Translations under genes and position numbers: made by a program
Assembly (NCBI GenBank): GCA_020860385.1
Contig: JAJBUK010000115.1
Location: 1 to 43,301, forward strand
Length of the DNA stretch: 43,301 bases
Direction of reading: 5' to 3'
From: Clostridiales bacterium
GTDB lineage: Bacteria > Bacillota > Clostridia > Oscillospirales > Oscillospiraceae
Notes under the pieces: model-generated
What the model saw: the letters and a program-made list of their open reading frames with translations, nothing else
The model's database searches: none
Told to the model about the DNA's origin: nothing
In this document: positions 1 through 7,474 of the stretch, piece after piece
Layout of the letters: every line of letters begins with the position of its first letter
Position numbering within the stretch: position 1 is the first letter of the stretch

Positions 1-3
1 CCC

Positions 4-32
4 TTGCAAACCCGCCCTTTTCATGCTATGAT
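4..32 (+). promoter_or_regulatory. Sigma-A type promoter with extended -10
   Basis: TTGCAA at 4-9 and TATGAT at 27-32 are separated by 17 bases, and TG at 24-25 makes an extended -10. It lies 32 bases upstream of the start at 64 and probably drives the ArsC-like gene and tgt. Confidence 0.75.
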
Positions 33-63
33 GGTACAACCACCAACAAGAGAGGAACATATT

Positions 64-426
64 ATGGAGCTACTGTTTGTCGCCTACCCCAAATGCAGCA
101 CCTGCCAGAAGGCCAGACGCTATCTGGAGGAGCGGGGCGTCCACTTTGTGCTGCGGGACATCAAGGAGGAGCGGCCCACCGCCCAGGAGTTGGCCCAGTG
201 GCACAGGGCCAGCGGCCTGCCGCTGAAGCGGTTCGTCAACACGTCGGGGCTGCTGTACCGCTCCATGGACTTGAAAAACCGCCTCCCCGCCATGACAGAG
301 GAGGAGATTTACGCCCTTCTGGCTATGGACGGAATGCTGGTGAAGCGCCCTCTGCTCATCGGGGAGGATTTCGTCCTCACCGGCTTCCGCCAGGGGGAGT
401 GGGACGCGGCGTTGTCCGAACATTGA
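64..426 (+). CDS. ArsC/Spx-family thioredoxin-fold protein
   Basis: A 120-residue protein of the ArsC/Spx/YffB family (thioredoxin fold). The N-terminal strand is followed by a CSTC redox pair at residues 11-14, and the C-terminal half has the family's KRPLL cis-proline segment and a GF-x-W end. Members are arsenate-reductase-like oxidoreductases or Spx-type RNA polymerase regulators. The sequence does not settle which, and no arsenic genes are nearby. ATG 64 is chosen because GAGGAAC lies just upstream and the family starts right before the first strand; the longer reading frame from 4 would run through the promoter. The gene probably shares a transcript with tgt, 18 bases downstream. Confidence 0.85.
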   Translation: MELLFVAYPKCSTCQKARRYLEERGVHFVLRDIKEERPTAQELAQWHRASGLPLKRFVNTSGLLYRSMDLKNRLPAMTEEEIYALLAMDGMLVKRPLLIGEDFVLTGFRQGEWDAALSEH

Positions 427-444
427 GGAAATGGGAGAACCATC

Positions 445-1584
445 ATGTTTCAAGTGATTCAAACGGAGGGCCGCGCCCGCCGGGGCGTGTTCACCTGTGC
501 CCACGGCACGGCCCAGACCCCTGTGTTTATGAACGTGGGCACTCAGGGGGCCATCAAGGGGGCTGTGTCCGCCGGGGATTTGAAGGACATCGGCTGCCAA
601 ATCGAGCTGTCCAACACCTATCACCTCCACGTCCGCCCCGGGGACAACGTGGTGCGTCAGCTGGGGGGCCTCCACCGGATGATGGGCTGGGATGGGCCGA
701 TTTTGACAGATTCCGGCGGCTTCCAGGTGTTCTCCCTGGCCACCCTGCGGAACATCAAGGAGGAGGGCGTCACCTTCCACAGCCATGTGGACGGACGGAA
801 AATCTTCATGGGGCCGGAGGAGTCCATGCAGATTCAGGCCAATTTGGGCAGCGACATCGCTATGGCCTTTGACGAGTGCGTGGAGAACCCCTGCGCCCAT
901 GACTACGCCCGCCGCTCCGTGGAGCGCACCCAGCGTTGGCTGGAGCGGAGCATTGCGGAGCATCAGCGGCTCTGCGCCCTGCCGGACTGCGTCAACCCCC
1001 AGCAGCAGCTCTTTGCCATCAACCAGGGCTGCACCTACCCAGACCTCCGCATCTGGCACGCCCAGCAAATCTCCGCCCTGCCGGAGGATAGCTTCCAGGG
1101 GGTGGGCATCGGCGGCCTGGCCGTGGGGGAGAGCACCGAGGTCATGTATGACATCCTGGACCAGGTGGTGCCCTACCTGCCGGAGGACAAGCCCCGCTAC
1201 CTGATGGGGGTGGGGACGCCCTGGAACATCATTGAGGGGGTCTATCGGGGGGTGGACTTCTTCGACTGCGTCATGCCCGCCCGGAACGCCCGCCACGGCA
1301 AGCTGTTCACCTGGAAGGGCGTCCTGAACATCAAGAACGAGAAGTACAAGCTGGACGCCTCCCCCGTAGACCCGGACTGCCGCTGCCCCCTGTGCCGCAG
1401 CTACAGCCGCGCCTATCTCCGCCACCTGTTCAAGGCGGAGGAAATGCTGGCCATGCGCCTGGCGGTGCTGCACAACCTGTACTTCTATAACGAGCTGATG
1501 GCCCGCATCCGGCAGGCCCTGGACGAGGGGACCTTCGCCGCTTTCCGGGCGGAATACACCGAGGCGCTGCAAAAGCGGGTATAA
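445..1584 (+). CDS. tgt: Queuine/preQ1 tRNA-guanine transglycosylase
   Basis: A 379-residue Tgt, which exchanges guanine-34 of GUN-anticodon tRNAs for the queuosine precursor. Visible landmarks are the DSGGFQ substrate-binding motif near residue 90, the GIGGLAVGE segment, the DCVMPARNARHG segment that carries the nucleophilic Asp, and the zinc site CRCPLC...YSRAYLRH near residues 312-325. The length is normal for a bacterial enzyme. The motif reads MPAR where MPTR is usual, a mild variation. A Shine-Dalgarno-like GGGAG precedes ATG 445. Tgt next to yajC is a common bacterial arrangement. Confidence 0.97.
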   Translation: MFQVIQTEGRARRGVFTCAHGTAQTPVFMNVGTQGAIKGAVSAGDLKDIGCQIELSNTYHLHVRPGDNVVRQLGGLHRMMGWDGPILTDSGGFQVFSLATLRNIKEEGVTFHSHVDGRKIFMGPEESMQIQANLGSDIAMAFDECVENPCAHDYARRSVERTQRWLERSIAEHQRLCALPDCVNPQQQLFAINQGCTYPDLRIWHAQQISALPEDSFQGVGIGGLAVGESTEVMYDILDQVVPYLPEDKPRYLMGVGTPWNIIEGVYRGVDFFDCVMPARNARHGKLFTWKGVLNIKNEKYKLDASPVDPDCRCPLCRSYSRAYLRHLFKAEEMLAMRLAVLHNLYFYNELMARIRQALDEGTFAAFRAEYTEALQKRV

Positions 1585-1600
1585 TTTTCTGAAAAATCCC

Positions 1601-1629
1601 TTGCAAACAGGGGCGGTTTCAGTTATACT
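1601..1629 (+). promoter_or_regulatory. Promoter of yajC
   Basis: TTGCAA at 1601-1606 and TATACT at 1624-1629 are separated by 17 bases, between tgt and yajC. YajC can therefore be transcribed independently of tgt. Confidence 0.75.
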
Positions 1630-1671
1630 ACCTGTAGTGCGCGTTTTTACGCAAGAAACGGAGGTAATAAC

Positions 1672-1977
1672 ATGAGTGATTGGGGATATACGATCGTTAT
1701 GCTGGTCGTGATGGTCGCGATTTTCTACTTCCTGCTGATTCGCCCTGAGAACAAGCGGAAGAAGCAGGCCACCGAGCTGCGCAACAGCCTGGCGGTGGGT
1801 GATGAGGTCACCACTATCAGCGGCGTGGTCGGTACGGTCTGCGCCGTGAAGCAGAACAGCATCGTCATCGAGACCGGCGCTGACCGGGTGCGCATCGAGC
1901 TGATGAAGTGGGCGGTGTCCTCCAAGGGCGTCCAGACCACCGAGGACGGCAAAGCGGAACCTGCCGAGAAGAAGTGA
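1672..1977 (+). CDS. yajC: Preprotein translocase accessory subunit YajC
   Basis: A 101-residue YajC. It has a single N-terminal transmembrane helix (about residues 5-24), then the family hallmark RPENKRKKQ and a small cytoplasmic domain with the GDEVTTISGVVGTV core. YajC associates with SecDF in the inner membrane and supports protein export. ATG 1672 follows GGAGG at 1661-1665. No secD or secF follows here; the next gene is a TIGR04086 membrane protein, and a strong terminator ends the transcript right after yajC. Confidence 0.95.
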   Translation: MSDWGYTIVMLVVMVAIFYFLLIRPENKRKKQATELRNSLAVGDEVTTISGVVGTVCAVKQNSIVIETGADRVRIELMKWAVSSKGVQTTEDGKAEPAEKK

Positions 1978-1992
1978 GCCGACGCTCATAAA

Positions 1993-2046
1993 AATTCCCC
2001 CTCTCTCATACCCTGTAACAGGACGTGAGAAGGGGGGATTTTTTTG
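1993..2046 (+). terminator. Rho-independent terminator after yajC
   Basis: CCCCCTCTCTCA and TGAGAAGGGGGG form a long stem followed by a run of T at 2039-2045. The T-run touches the start codon of the next gene, so that gene is either read through at low level or has a start that overlaps the terminator. Confidence 0.85.
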
Positions 2047-2466
2047 GTGCAGACGGAACGCCGGGAGACGCTGTTCAACCGATGCACGAGTATTCTGGCG
2101 GGGGCGGCGCTGGCTTTCGCGGTGTGTACGCTCCTCCTGCTGGGGGCGGCGTGGCTCATCTCCACCGGCCGGGCGGCGGAAGGGCAGATGCAGCTCTTCT
2201 GCTGCCTGGGGGCGGGGCTGGGTTGCTTCGCAGGGGGCTGCTATGCCGCCTTCCGGGAGGGGCGGCAGGCGCTGGTGGTGACGCTGGCGGTCAGCGGAGT
2301 GTTCTTCGCGGCGTGGCTCACCGTGGGCAGCGCCCTGTACGCCATGACCACACTGGAACAGGCGCTGCCCCTGCTGGGGGCATCTATCGTGGGAGCGGTG
2401 GCAGCCGGATTTGCGGCGGCCTCCGGGGGAAGCCACAGGCGGAGGGGGACCGGCGGCAGCCGATGA
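2047..2466 (+). CDS. TIGR04086-type small membrane protein
   Basis: About 139 residues with four hydrophobic segments (roughly residues 15-40, 48-68, 75-98 and 104-125) and a basic tail. The topology, and the location next to yajC and the SCIFF genes, match the TIGR04086/YrzE family of unknown function. The start is GTG 2047 or TTG 2044. Either lies in the T-run of the upstream terminator with no clear ribosome site, so the true start is uncertain. No promoter of its own is evident. Confidence 0.7.
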   Translation: MQTERRETLFNRCTSILAGAALAFAVCTLLLLGAAWLISTGRAAEGQMQLFCCLGAGLGCFAGGCYAAFREGRQALVVTLAVSGVFFAAWLTVGSALYAMTTLEQALPLLGASIVGAVAAGFAAASGGSHRRRGTGGSR

Positions 2467-2533
2467 AAGGGCAGGCCGCTTTGCCCTCTGCGGGGCAAAA
2501 GCGTGGTTTCTTCCGGCATCCTGCGCAAAGAAA

Positions 2534-2572
2534 CGCCCCCTCCCGATTGCCTGCGGCATCCGGGAGGGGGCG
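2534..2572. terminator. Bidirectional terminator between convergent genes
   Basis: CGCCCCCTCCCG (2534-2545) pairs with CGGGAGGGGGCG (2561-2572). On the minus strand it is followed by TTTCTTTG. It separates the TIGR04086 gene from the convergent DUF815 gene. Confidence 0.8.
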
Positions 2573-2577
2573 CTTTA

Positions 2578-3777
2578 TCACTTCTGCTTCGCCAGCAGGC
2601 TGGCGGCAAACTGGTTGGCGGACCGGGGGGTGCGGCTGGGATGGCGGATGTCCCACTTCACGGCCTCCTTCTCCATCTCCTCCCGCGCCATGGTCACGCC
2701 GGAGGCGGCGGCCAGGTCGCAGCACATCCGGATGAAGGGCTCCTTCATCAGCTCGGAGTACAAAATGCGCAGGCCGAACCGGGCGGCCAGGGACACCTTG
2801 TCCTCGATGGTCTCCCGGGCGTCCACCTCGTCCCCCCGCCGGTCGGAGAAGTTCTGGCGCACCAGGTTCCGCCGGTTGGAGGTGCAGTAGATCACCACGT
2901 TGTCCGGCCTGGGCTCCAGGCTGCCCTCCAGGATGGATTTCAATGCGGAAAAGGTCTTGTCCTCCTTGTCAAAGGCCAAATCGTCAATGAAGATGATGAA
3001 CTTCTGGGGGCGGTGACCCAGGTTCCGCACCAGCTTGGGGATGTCGGTCAGGTCCTCCTTCTGCACCTCGATGAGCCGCAGGCTCTCGAAGCCAGGAACC
3101 CCCAGCATAGCCTTCACCGTGGCGCTCTTGCCGGTGCCGGACGCGCCGTAGAGCAGCACGTTGTTCACAGCCTTGCCCTCCACCAGGGCCCGGGTGTTCT
3201 CGATCACTTGGTCCCGCTGGCGCTCATAGCCCCACAGGGTATCCAGGGGCCGGAAATCCGGGTGGGCCACCGGGCTGACCCGGCCGTCCGCCCAGACAAA
3301 GGCGTGATACTTGGCGAACAGGCCGCAGCCGTTCACCCGGTAGAAGTCCACCAGCCGGTCAAACTGGAAGGCCGCGCCAACGTTCCACTCCGGCAGGGCG
3401 GAGATGCTCTCCTCCCAGCTCTCCGGCAGCAGGGCGGCCATCATCCCCTTCAGCTCCGTGCAGCGGGTGTTGGCAATGTCCGCCAGCACCGCCAGGTCGT
3501 GCCGGGCGGCCTTCTCCAGCACCGGCGTCACCCGCCCCCGGGCCACCGCGTCCGCAAAGGGGGACTCGTCATAGCGCAGATGGTCGAACAGGTAGTCCGC
3601 CAGGGAGTCGTACCCCTCCTCCGCCAGGGCGTAGAAGCAGTTGGCGTAGCTGTCTACATCGGCGGCGCCGTTCTCCAGCGCCTCCAGCAGGTCCCGAAGG
3701 TAGGCCAGAGGCGGCAGGTCCATCAGCCCCCGGTAGACGGAAATGCTGCAAAAATCCGCGTATAAATTCTCTTTCAT
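2578..3777 (-). CDS. DUF815-family AAA ATPase
   Basis: A 399-residue protein with an N-terminal helical region (residues 1-190) and a C-terminal AAA-type ATPase. The Walker A is GASGTGKS near residue 210 and the Walker B is KFIIFIDDL near residue 260. The flanking RDQVIENT helix and the STSNRRNL-like segment (here CTSNRRNLV) are typical of the DUF815 family. Its cellular role is not established. The start at 3777 sits 6 bases after the upstream lipoprotein gene, so the two form an operon. A strong terminator follows. Confidence 0.88.
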   Translation of the reverse strand: MKENLYADFCSISVYRGLMDLPPLAYLRDLLEALENGAADVDSYANCFYALAEEGYDSLADYLFDHLRYDESPFADAVARGRVTPVLEKAARHDLAVLADIANTRCTELKGMMAALLPESWEESISALPEWNVGAAFQFDRLVDFYRVNGCGLFAKYHAFVWADGRVSPVAHPDFRPLDTLWGYERQRDQVIENTRALVEGKAVNNVLLYGASGTGKSATVKAMLGVPGFESLRLIEVQKEDLTDIPKLVRNLGHRPQKFIIFIDDLAFDKEDKTFSALKSILEGSLEPRPDNVVIYCTSNRRNLVRQNFSDRRGDEVDARETIEDKVSLAARFGLRILYSELMKEPFIRMCCDLAAASGVTMAREEMEKEAVKWDIRHPSRTPRSANQFAASLLAKQK

Positions 3778-3783
3778 CGGTGT

Positions 3784-4254
3784 TTATTCCCCTTCCTCCG
3801 GCAGCGTCAGCACGATTTGCTGCTCCAGCCGGTTGCCGGTGTCGGCAGTGGTGGTGATGGTGACGGTGTGGCTGCCGGTGGTGTAAGCCTCATAAATGTC
3901 CCATTGTACGGATTCCCCCGGAGCGATGGCCTCGCTCTCGTACAGCACCGTCTCGGTCTCCTCCTCCATAATGACGAAGGAGAGGGTCACGGTGTTGCCC
4001 TCATCGTTGGAGAGGGTCAGAACGTGGTCGTCCTCCGTCACGGTTTTGTCCAGAAAGCCCGGCCAGGTGCAGTACTCCGGCTCCCGCATCTCCGGTTCTG
4101 CCGCTTCTGCGCTGACGCTGCTACTCTCACTGAGGCTGGCCGCCTCCGCCGCAAGGCTTCCGCTGCCGGACTGGGAGGCGGACCCTTCCCCGCCGCAGCC
4201 GGTGCAGCAGAGGGCCCACAGCAGCGCGGCCAAACATATCCAGGTTCGCTTCAT
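3784..4254 (-). CDS. Small lipoprotein of unknown function
   Basis: A 156-residue predicted lipoprotein. MKR begins a short hydrophobic stretch that ends in CTGC, with the lipidated Cys near residue 20. A Ser/Ala/Glu-rich linker follows (about residues 23-55), then a beta-rich domain with repeated T-V-T-x strands and a WDIYEAYTTGSHTV segment that resembles an immunoglobulin-like fold. No family is recognised. It has a good promoter (4305-4333), and GAAAGGAG precedes ATG 4254. It leads a two-gene operon with the DUF815 ATPase. Confidence 0.75.
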   Translation of the reverse strand: MKRTWICLAALLWALCCTGCGGEGSASQSGSGSLAAEAASLSESSSVSAEAAEPEMREPEYCTWPGFLDKTVTEDDHVLTLSNDEGNTVTLSFVIMEEETETVLYESEAIAPGESVQWDIYEAYTTGSHTVTITTTADTGNRLEQQIVLTLPEEGE

Positions 4255-4304
4255 GTCGGCTCCTTTCTATGCAGCGCAGTATCGCACAGTACTCAACAGG
4301 TAGT

Positions 4305-4333
4305 ATTATAGCGGATTTTTTCCCGGGATGCAA
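4305..4333 (-). promoter_or_regulatory. Promoter of lipoprotein-DUF815 operon
   Basis: On the minus strand TTGCAT, a 17-base spacer ending AAAAAATCCGC, then a perfect TATAAT. The same AAATCCGC before the -10 recurs at the purE and argF promoters. Confidence 0.8.
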
Positions 4334-4414
4334 TGGATTGGGGAAAACTTCCCGCAGATTTGTCTGTGTGGCCCAATGACGCGCCGCCCCCCGGATGCTA
4401 TCAGAGCTTGCGCA

Positions 4415-4598
4415 AGGAACCCCTGAACGGATGCGGCTTCGGCGCCTTGCGGTAAACTTCCGCAGAATGCTGCATTGCGCATCACGGCGCGGGCCAGTGC
4501 GAAGCTGAACTGCTCATATCCGCCCCGAATAAGACGATGCACCGCAAAGCGACTTGCTTTGCGGCGCATATTCGTCTCACTTTATTCAGCGGTTCCCC
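4415..4598. mobile_element. MITE-like inverted-repeat element, copy A
   Basis: The left end GGAACCCCTGAACGGAT (4416-4432) and the right end TTTATTCAGCGGTTCCCC (4581-4598) are imperfect terminal inverted repeats of consensus GGAACCnCTGAA. The interior shares TTGCGGTAAAYTTCCGC with the reverse complement of copy B at 6055-6279, so the two are diverged copies in opposite orientation. No transposase is encoded. A reading frame crossing it on the minus strand is not a convincing gene. No clear target duplication can be read. Confidence 0.7.
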
Positions 4599-4646
4599 GG
4601 CACGTTCAGCTGTTCAGCGTCAGGCCGCCGACTGACCGGAACGGCC

Positions 4647-6023
4647 TCAGTCTGCCCCGGCTTCTGCCTGGGCCATGCCACGGCGCACCGCCTGGATGGC
4701 GATGGCGCACTCCAACCGCTTGCGCTCCAGTTCGCAGGCAACCTTGCTGGGCTTCATGATGTCGCCGTTCACGTTGTAGTTGCAGGCGGAGCAGCCGCCG
4801 GAGCAGTAGAACTTGGCCCAGCAATTCCGGCAGTCCTCCTTGGTGTAGATGTTCACCCCGGCGAACCGCCCGGCCACCTCCTGGTCAAAGGTGCCCTCGT
4901 ACAGGTTGCCGATTTTAAAGTCCGGGTCGCCCACGAACTGATGGCAGGGGTAGATGTCCCCCTCCGGGGTGATAGCCACATACTCGTTCCCCGCGCCGCA
5001 GCCCCGCATCCGCTTGATGACGCAGGGGCCCTGGGACAGGTCCACGTTGAAGTGGAAGAAGTTCACCTCCGGCCGGTCCACCAGGGCCGCCGCCAGCTTT
5101 TCGTACTCGGCGCAGGCGGCGGGCACCTCCTCCTCCGTGATGGCGTAGGGGTCCCCCGGCTTGCCCACGCAGGGCTCCACCGAGACGTTGCGGAAGCCCA
5201 GGTCATCGGTGATGTGCAGCACGTCGGCGGCAAAGTCCAGGTTCTCCCGGGTGTAGGTGCCCCGGACGTAATATTCCTTGTCCCCGCGGTCTGCTACCAA
5301 CGCCTGGAATTTGGGCACGATGGCGTCATAGCTGCCGGAGCCGTCCACCTGGACCCGCATATGGTCGTTGACCTCTTTCCGCCCGTCCAAGGACAGAACG
5401 CAGTTCTTCATCTCCTGATTGAAATAGGCGGTGTTCTCCTCGTCCAGCAGCATTCCGTTGGTGGTCATGGTGAAGCGGAAGTGCTTCCCCGTGGCCTCCT
5501 CAATGGAGCGGGCATACTCCACCGTTTTCTTGCAGGTGTCCAGCGCCATCATCGGCTCCCCGCCGAAGAAGTCTACCTCAATGTTCCGGCGGCTGCCGGA
5601 CTTCTCCACCACGAAGTCGATGGCCCGTTTCGCCGTCTCGAAGCTCATCAGCTTCCGTCCGGTGCCGTAGCCCCCCTGGGAGGCGAAGCAGTACTTGCAC
5701 CGGAGGTTGCACTCGTGGGCCACGTTGAGGCAAAGAGCCTTGATGGGGGTGTTCTTCACCACTGCCCAGGTTGGGTCGATGTACGTTTCGTCCTGGTAGA
5801 GCAGGCCCTGCTCCTTCAGCTCCTTCAGCTCGGCCCAGCATTCCTCCACATCTTCCCGGGTATAGGCGGGCAGGCGGGCGGCCAGGGCCTCCACATCGTC
5901 GCAGAACCGCTCCGCGCCCATGGCCTCCAGCACATCATAGCTCAGCTTGTCCAGCACATGGACCGCGCCGCTGGCCACGTCCAGGGCAATATAGCAGCCC
6001 AGCGTCTCAAATGTATGAATCAT
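4647..6023 (-). CDS. scfB: SCIFF peptide radical SAM maturase
   Basis: A 458-residue radical SAM enzyme of the thioether-forming SCIFF maturase type. Residues 1-85 form a peptide-recognition region. The SAM cluster motif is C105-NLR-C109-KY-C112-F, followed by the FFGGEP motif. The SPASM-type C-terminal cluster region has RGCGAGNEY, CHQFVGD, CWAKFYCSGGCSAC and a terminal Cys. The enzyme is expected to install Cys-to-alpha-carbon thioether links in the precursor encoded upstream (scfA, 6348-6488). GAGGAAC precedes ATG 6023. A MITE-like element and a terminator lie between scfA and this gene, which is unusual for a pair that is normally adjacent. Confidence 0.93.
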   Translation of the reverse strand: MIHTFETLGCYIALDVASGAVHVLDKLSYDVLEAMGAERFCDDVEALAARLPAYTREDVEECWAELKELKEQGLLYQDETYIDPTWAVVKNTPIKALCLNVAHECNLRCKYCFASQGGYGTGRKLMSFETAKRAIDFVVEKSGSRRNIEVDFFGGEPMMALDTCKKTVEYARSIEEATGKHFRFTMTTNGMLLDEENTAYFNQEMKNCVLSLDGRKEVNDHMRVQVDGSGSYDAIVPKFQALVADRGDKEYYVRGTYTRENLDFAADVLHITDDLGFRNVSVEPCVGKPGDPYAITEEEVPAACAEYEKLAAALVDRPEVNFFHFNVDLSQGPCVIKRMRGCGAGNEYVAITPEGDIYPCHQFVGDPDFKIGNLYEGTFDQEVAGRFAGVNIYTKEDCRNCWAKFYCSGGCSACNYNVNGDIMKPSKVACELERKRLECAIAIQAVRRGMAQAEAGAD

Positions 6024-6054
6024 GTTTCGTTCCTCACTCTTAACCTGAAAACAA

Positions 6055-6279
6055 GGGAGCCTCTGAATAAATGGACGAGAGCGGATTGCGAGGAAATTTG
6101 CGTCGTAAAAAGGCGCAAAAGCGCAGGATCAGGAGCGCCGTTAGGCGCGGGCATACCCCTTGAGGGTAATCCTGACGGATTTCAAGATTTTGCAACGCAT
6201 TTACAGCGGAAATTTACCGCAAGACGCCGTCCCCTCCGGGGATTTCCGTTGGTCAAAGCACATTTGTTCAGAGGTTCCC
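6055..6279. mobile_element. MITE-like inverted-repeat element, copy B
   Basis: GGGAGCCTCTGAATAAAT (6055-6072) and ATTTGTTCAGAGGTTCCC (6262-6279) are 18-bp terminal inverted repeats with two mismatches. The interior has no gene. Read in reverse it matches copy A (4415-4598) along the segment with TTGCGGTAAA and near the right end. It sits between scfA and scfB. Confidence 0.8.
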
Positions 6280-6292
6280 AAGGTTTATCGCA

Positions 6293-6327
6293 AAAGAAAA
6301 CTCCCTGCCGCAGCAATGGGAGTTTTC
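6293..6327 (-). terminator. Terminator between scfA and scfB
   Basis: On the minus strand GAAAACTCCC pairs with GGGAGTTTTC and is followed by TTTTGC. It lies 20 bases after the scfA stop codon. It would limit read-through into scfB and give more precursor than maturase. Confidence 0.8.
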
Positions 6328-6347
6328 TGGCCGTTTCCTGAAACCGC

Positions 6348-6488
6348 TTACTTCTGCTCACACTGCTGGTTGGCAACAGTGCAGGAAGTCTTGCAGGCAG
6401 ACTGGCAGGAAGTCTGGCACTCGCCGCAGCCGCCGTGAGCGGCGCTGTTTTTTAGAGTGGCACCATTCAGCGTCTGGATATGCTTCAT
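6348..6488 (-). CDS. scfA: SCIFF ranthipeptide precursor (six Cys in forty-five)
   Basis: A 46-residue peptide that starts MKHIQTLNGATLKNSAAHGG and carries six cysteines at residues 21, 24, 28, 32, 36 and 43, with Thr/Ser just before several of them. This is the defining pattern of the SCIFF precursor family, a ribosomal peptide cross-linked by scfB, present in nearly all Clostridia and linked to quorum-sensing-like roles in some. GAGGAGGG precedes the ATG with ideal spacing, and a promoter lies at 6519-6550. The gene is followed at once by a terminator and then the MITE-like copy B. Confidence 0.97.
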   Translation of the reverse strand: MKHIQTLNGATLKNSAAHGGCGECQTSCQSACKTSCTVANQQCEQK

Positions 6489-6518
6489 GTTATTTCCCTC
6501 CTCGTCATAGGTCTTTCC

Positions 6519-6550
6519 ATTATATTATCATATCCCGGCGGATAATGCAA
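6519..6550 (-). promoter_or_regulatory. Promoter of scfA
   Basis: On the minus strand TTGCAT is followed after 17 bases by TAATAT, or after 20 bases by TATAAT. It lies about 30 bases upstream of the scfA start. Confidence 0.6.
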
Positions 6551-6667
6551 TTCTTTTCTGAAAAAATTGCGGAAGCCGTCCTGCATGGGCCGTGGGCATC
6601 AGCGAGCGGGGAAGCAGGTCCCGGCCCTTGCGGCTGCAATAATTTGTCAACTTTGTAAAACATAACG

Positions 6668-6696
6668 TTGACAATCTGCTGGGCCTGTGCTATCAT
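6668..6696 (+). promoter_or_regulatory. Promoter of DUF1284 gene
   Basis: A perfect TTGACA at 6668-6673, a 17-base spacer ending TGTGC, then TATCAT at 6691-6696. Confidence 0.75.
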
Positions 6697-6739
6697 CACA
6701 AAGAAACAGGGAAACATACGGACAAAGGAGGCGTCTCCC

Positions 6740-7198
6740 ATGAACGGAGCAGCTAAGAAGCCGGGCGGCAGCTCGAATCAACCGAAAACCGTTGGCGCAA
6801 GCATCCCGATTAGACCACACCATGGTATGTGTCTGGCCTACTATCAGGGCAAGGGCTATAGCCCGGCCTTTACCCGGGCGGTTGACGAACTGCTGCCCCG
6901 GCTGATGGAGGAGAACCCCGTCGTGCAGCTGACGGTGGCGGCGGACGTGCTGTGCGCCGCCTGCCCCAACCGGCGGGGGAACGAGTGCAGCGGGACAGGG
7001 AACGCCTCCCGCTACGACCGGGCGGTGCTGGAACGCTGCGGCCTGCATGAGGGGGACGAGCTGCCCTTCCTGACGTTTGCCGCCGCCGTACAGAAGCATA
7101 TTTTAGCGCCCGGCGGACGAACGGCGATCTGCGGCGGCTGCCAGTGGAACGAGCTGTGCGGCGGGCCGGGCCGATGGACGGAATTGGAAGAATCATAG
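6740..7198 (+). CDS. DUF1284-family cysteine-rich protein
   Basis: A 152-residue protein with the DUF1284 core: RPHHGMCLAYYQGKGYS near residue 29, then CAACPN, GNECSG and a C-terminal CGGCQWNELC. The many paired cysteines suggest a metal or Fe-S site; function is unknown. ATG 6740 is chosen because AAAGGAG lies at 6724-6730 just downstream of the promoter. The first 25 residues are low-complexity and may be variable among homologues. It is a single-gene unit closed by a terminator. Confidence 0.82.
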   Translation: MNGAAKKPGGSSNQPKTVGASIPIRPHHGMCLAYYQGKGYSPAFTRAVDELLPRLMEENPVVQLTVAADVLCAACPNRRGNECSGTGNASRYDRAVLERCGLHEGDELPFLTFAAAVQKHILAPGGRTAICGGCQWNELCGGPGRWTELEES

Positions 7199-7207
7199 CA
7201 AGGACAG

Positions 7208-7246
7208 CTCCGCCGGGGCCTGCGACCAGGCTCTGGCGGAGTTTTT
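7208..7246 (+). terminator. Rho-independent terminator after DUF1284 gene
   Basis: CTCCGCCGGGGCCTG pairs imperfectly with CAGGCTCTGGCGGAG and is followed by TTTTT. Confidence 0.85.
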
Positions 7247-7357
7247 CTGCGATTGCCGCTTTTACGCTGTTTTAGGCGCCTGCGCACCCTAAACGGGCAG
7301 AAAAACTGCGCGGAAATACCTGCCGCGTAGGAATCTGGGGAAAAGCCGAAAAAAAGA

Positions 7358-7386
7358 TTGCATTTTCCAGGGAAACATAGTAAAGT
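7358..7386 (+). promoter_or_regulatory. Possible promoter of LRR protein gene
   Basis: TTGCAT at 7358-7363, 17 bases, TAAAGT at 7381-7386. It is a weak -10 match in an otherwise empty 230-base gap. The leader to the ATG would be about 80 bases. Confidence 0.45.
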
Positions 7387-7474
7387 ATTAGATAATGCCA
7401 TGTTTGCACGTTGTTCATCCGGCAGCCGTTCGGCTGGCCGAATGGGAGTCCATAAGGAAAGGGGTGCTGTGGAA

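Noticed and set aside
70-2559. 829-codon open frame on the minus strand across the ArsC-like gene, tgt and yajC
   Set aside because: It covers three well-identified plus-strand genes and their intergenic signals. It is a product of the GC-rich third codon position and resembles no protein family.
4301-4309. TAGTATTAT near the lipoprotein promoter, close to the CRESS nonanucleotide
   Set aside because: The last base differs, there is no stem around it, and it is explained by the promoter's TATAAT on the other strand.
4306-4569. 87-codon frame on the minus strand (MRRKASRFAVHRL...) across MITE-like copy A
   Set aside because: It lies largely in the repeat and overlaps the lipoprotein promoter. 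Similar frames arise wherever this kind of repeat occurs, so I treat it as non-coding.
4554-6341. 595-codon frame on the plus strand opposite scfB
   Set aside because: Antisense shadow of the SCIFF maturase; it has no ribosome site and crosses both MITE-like copies.
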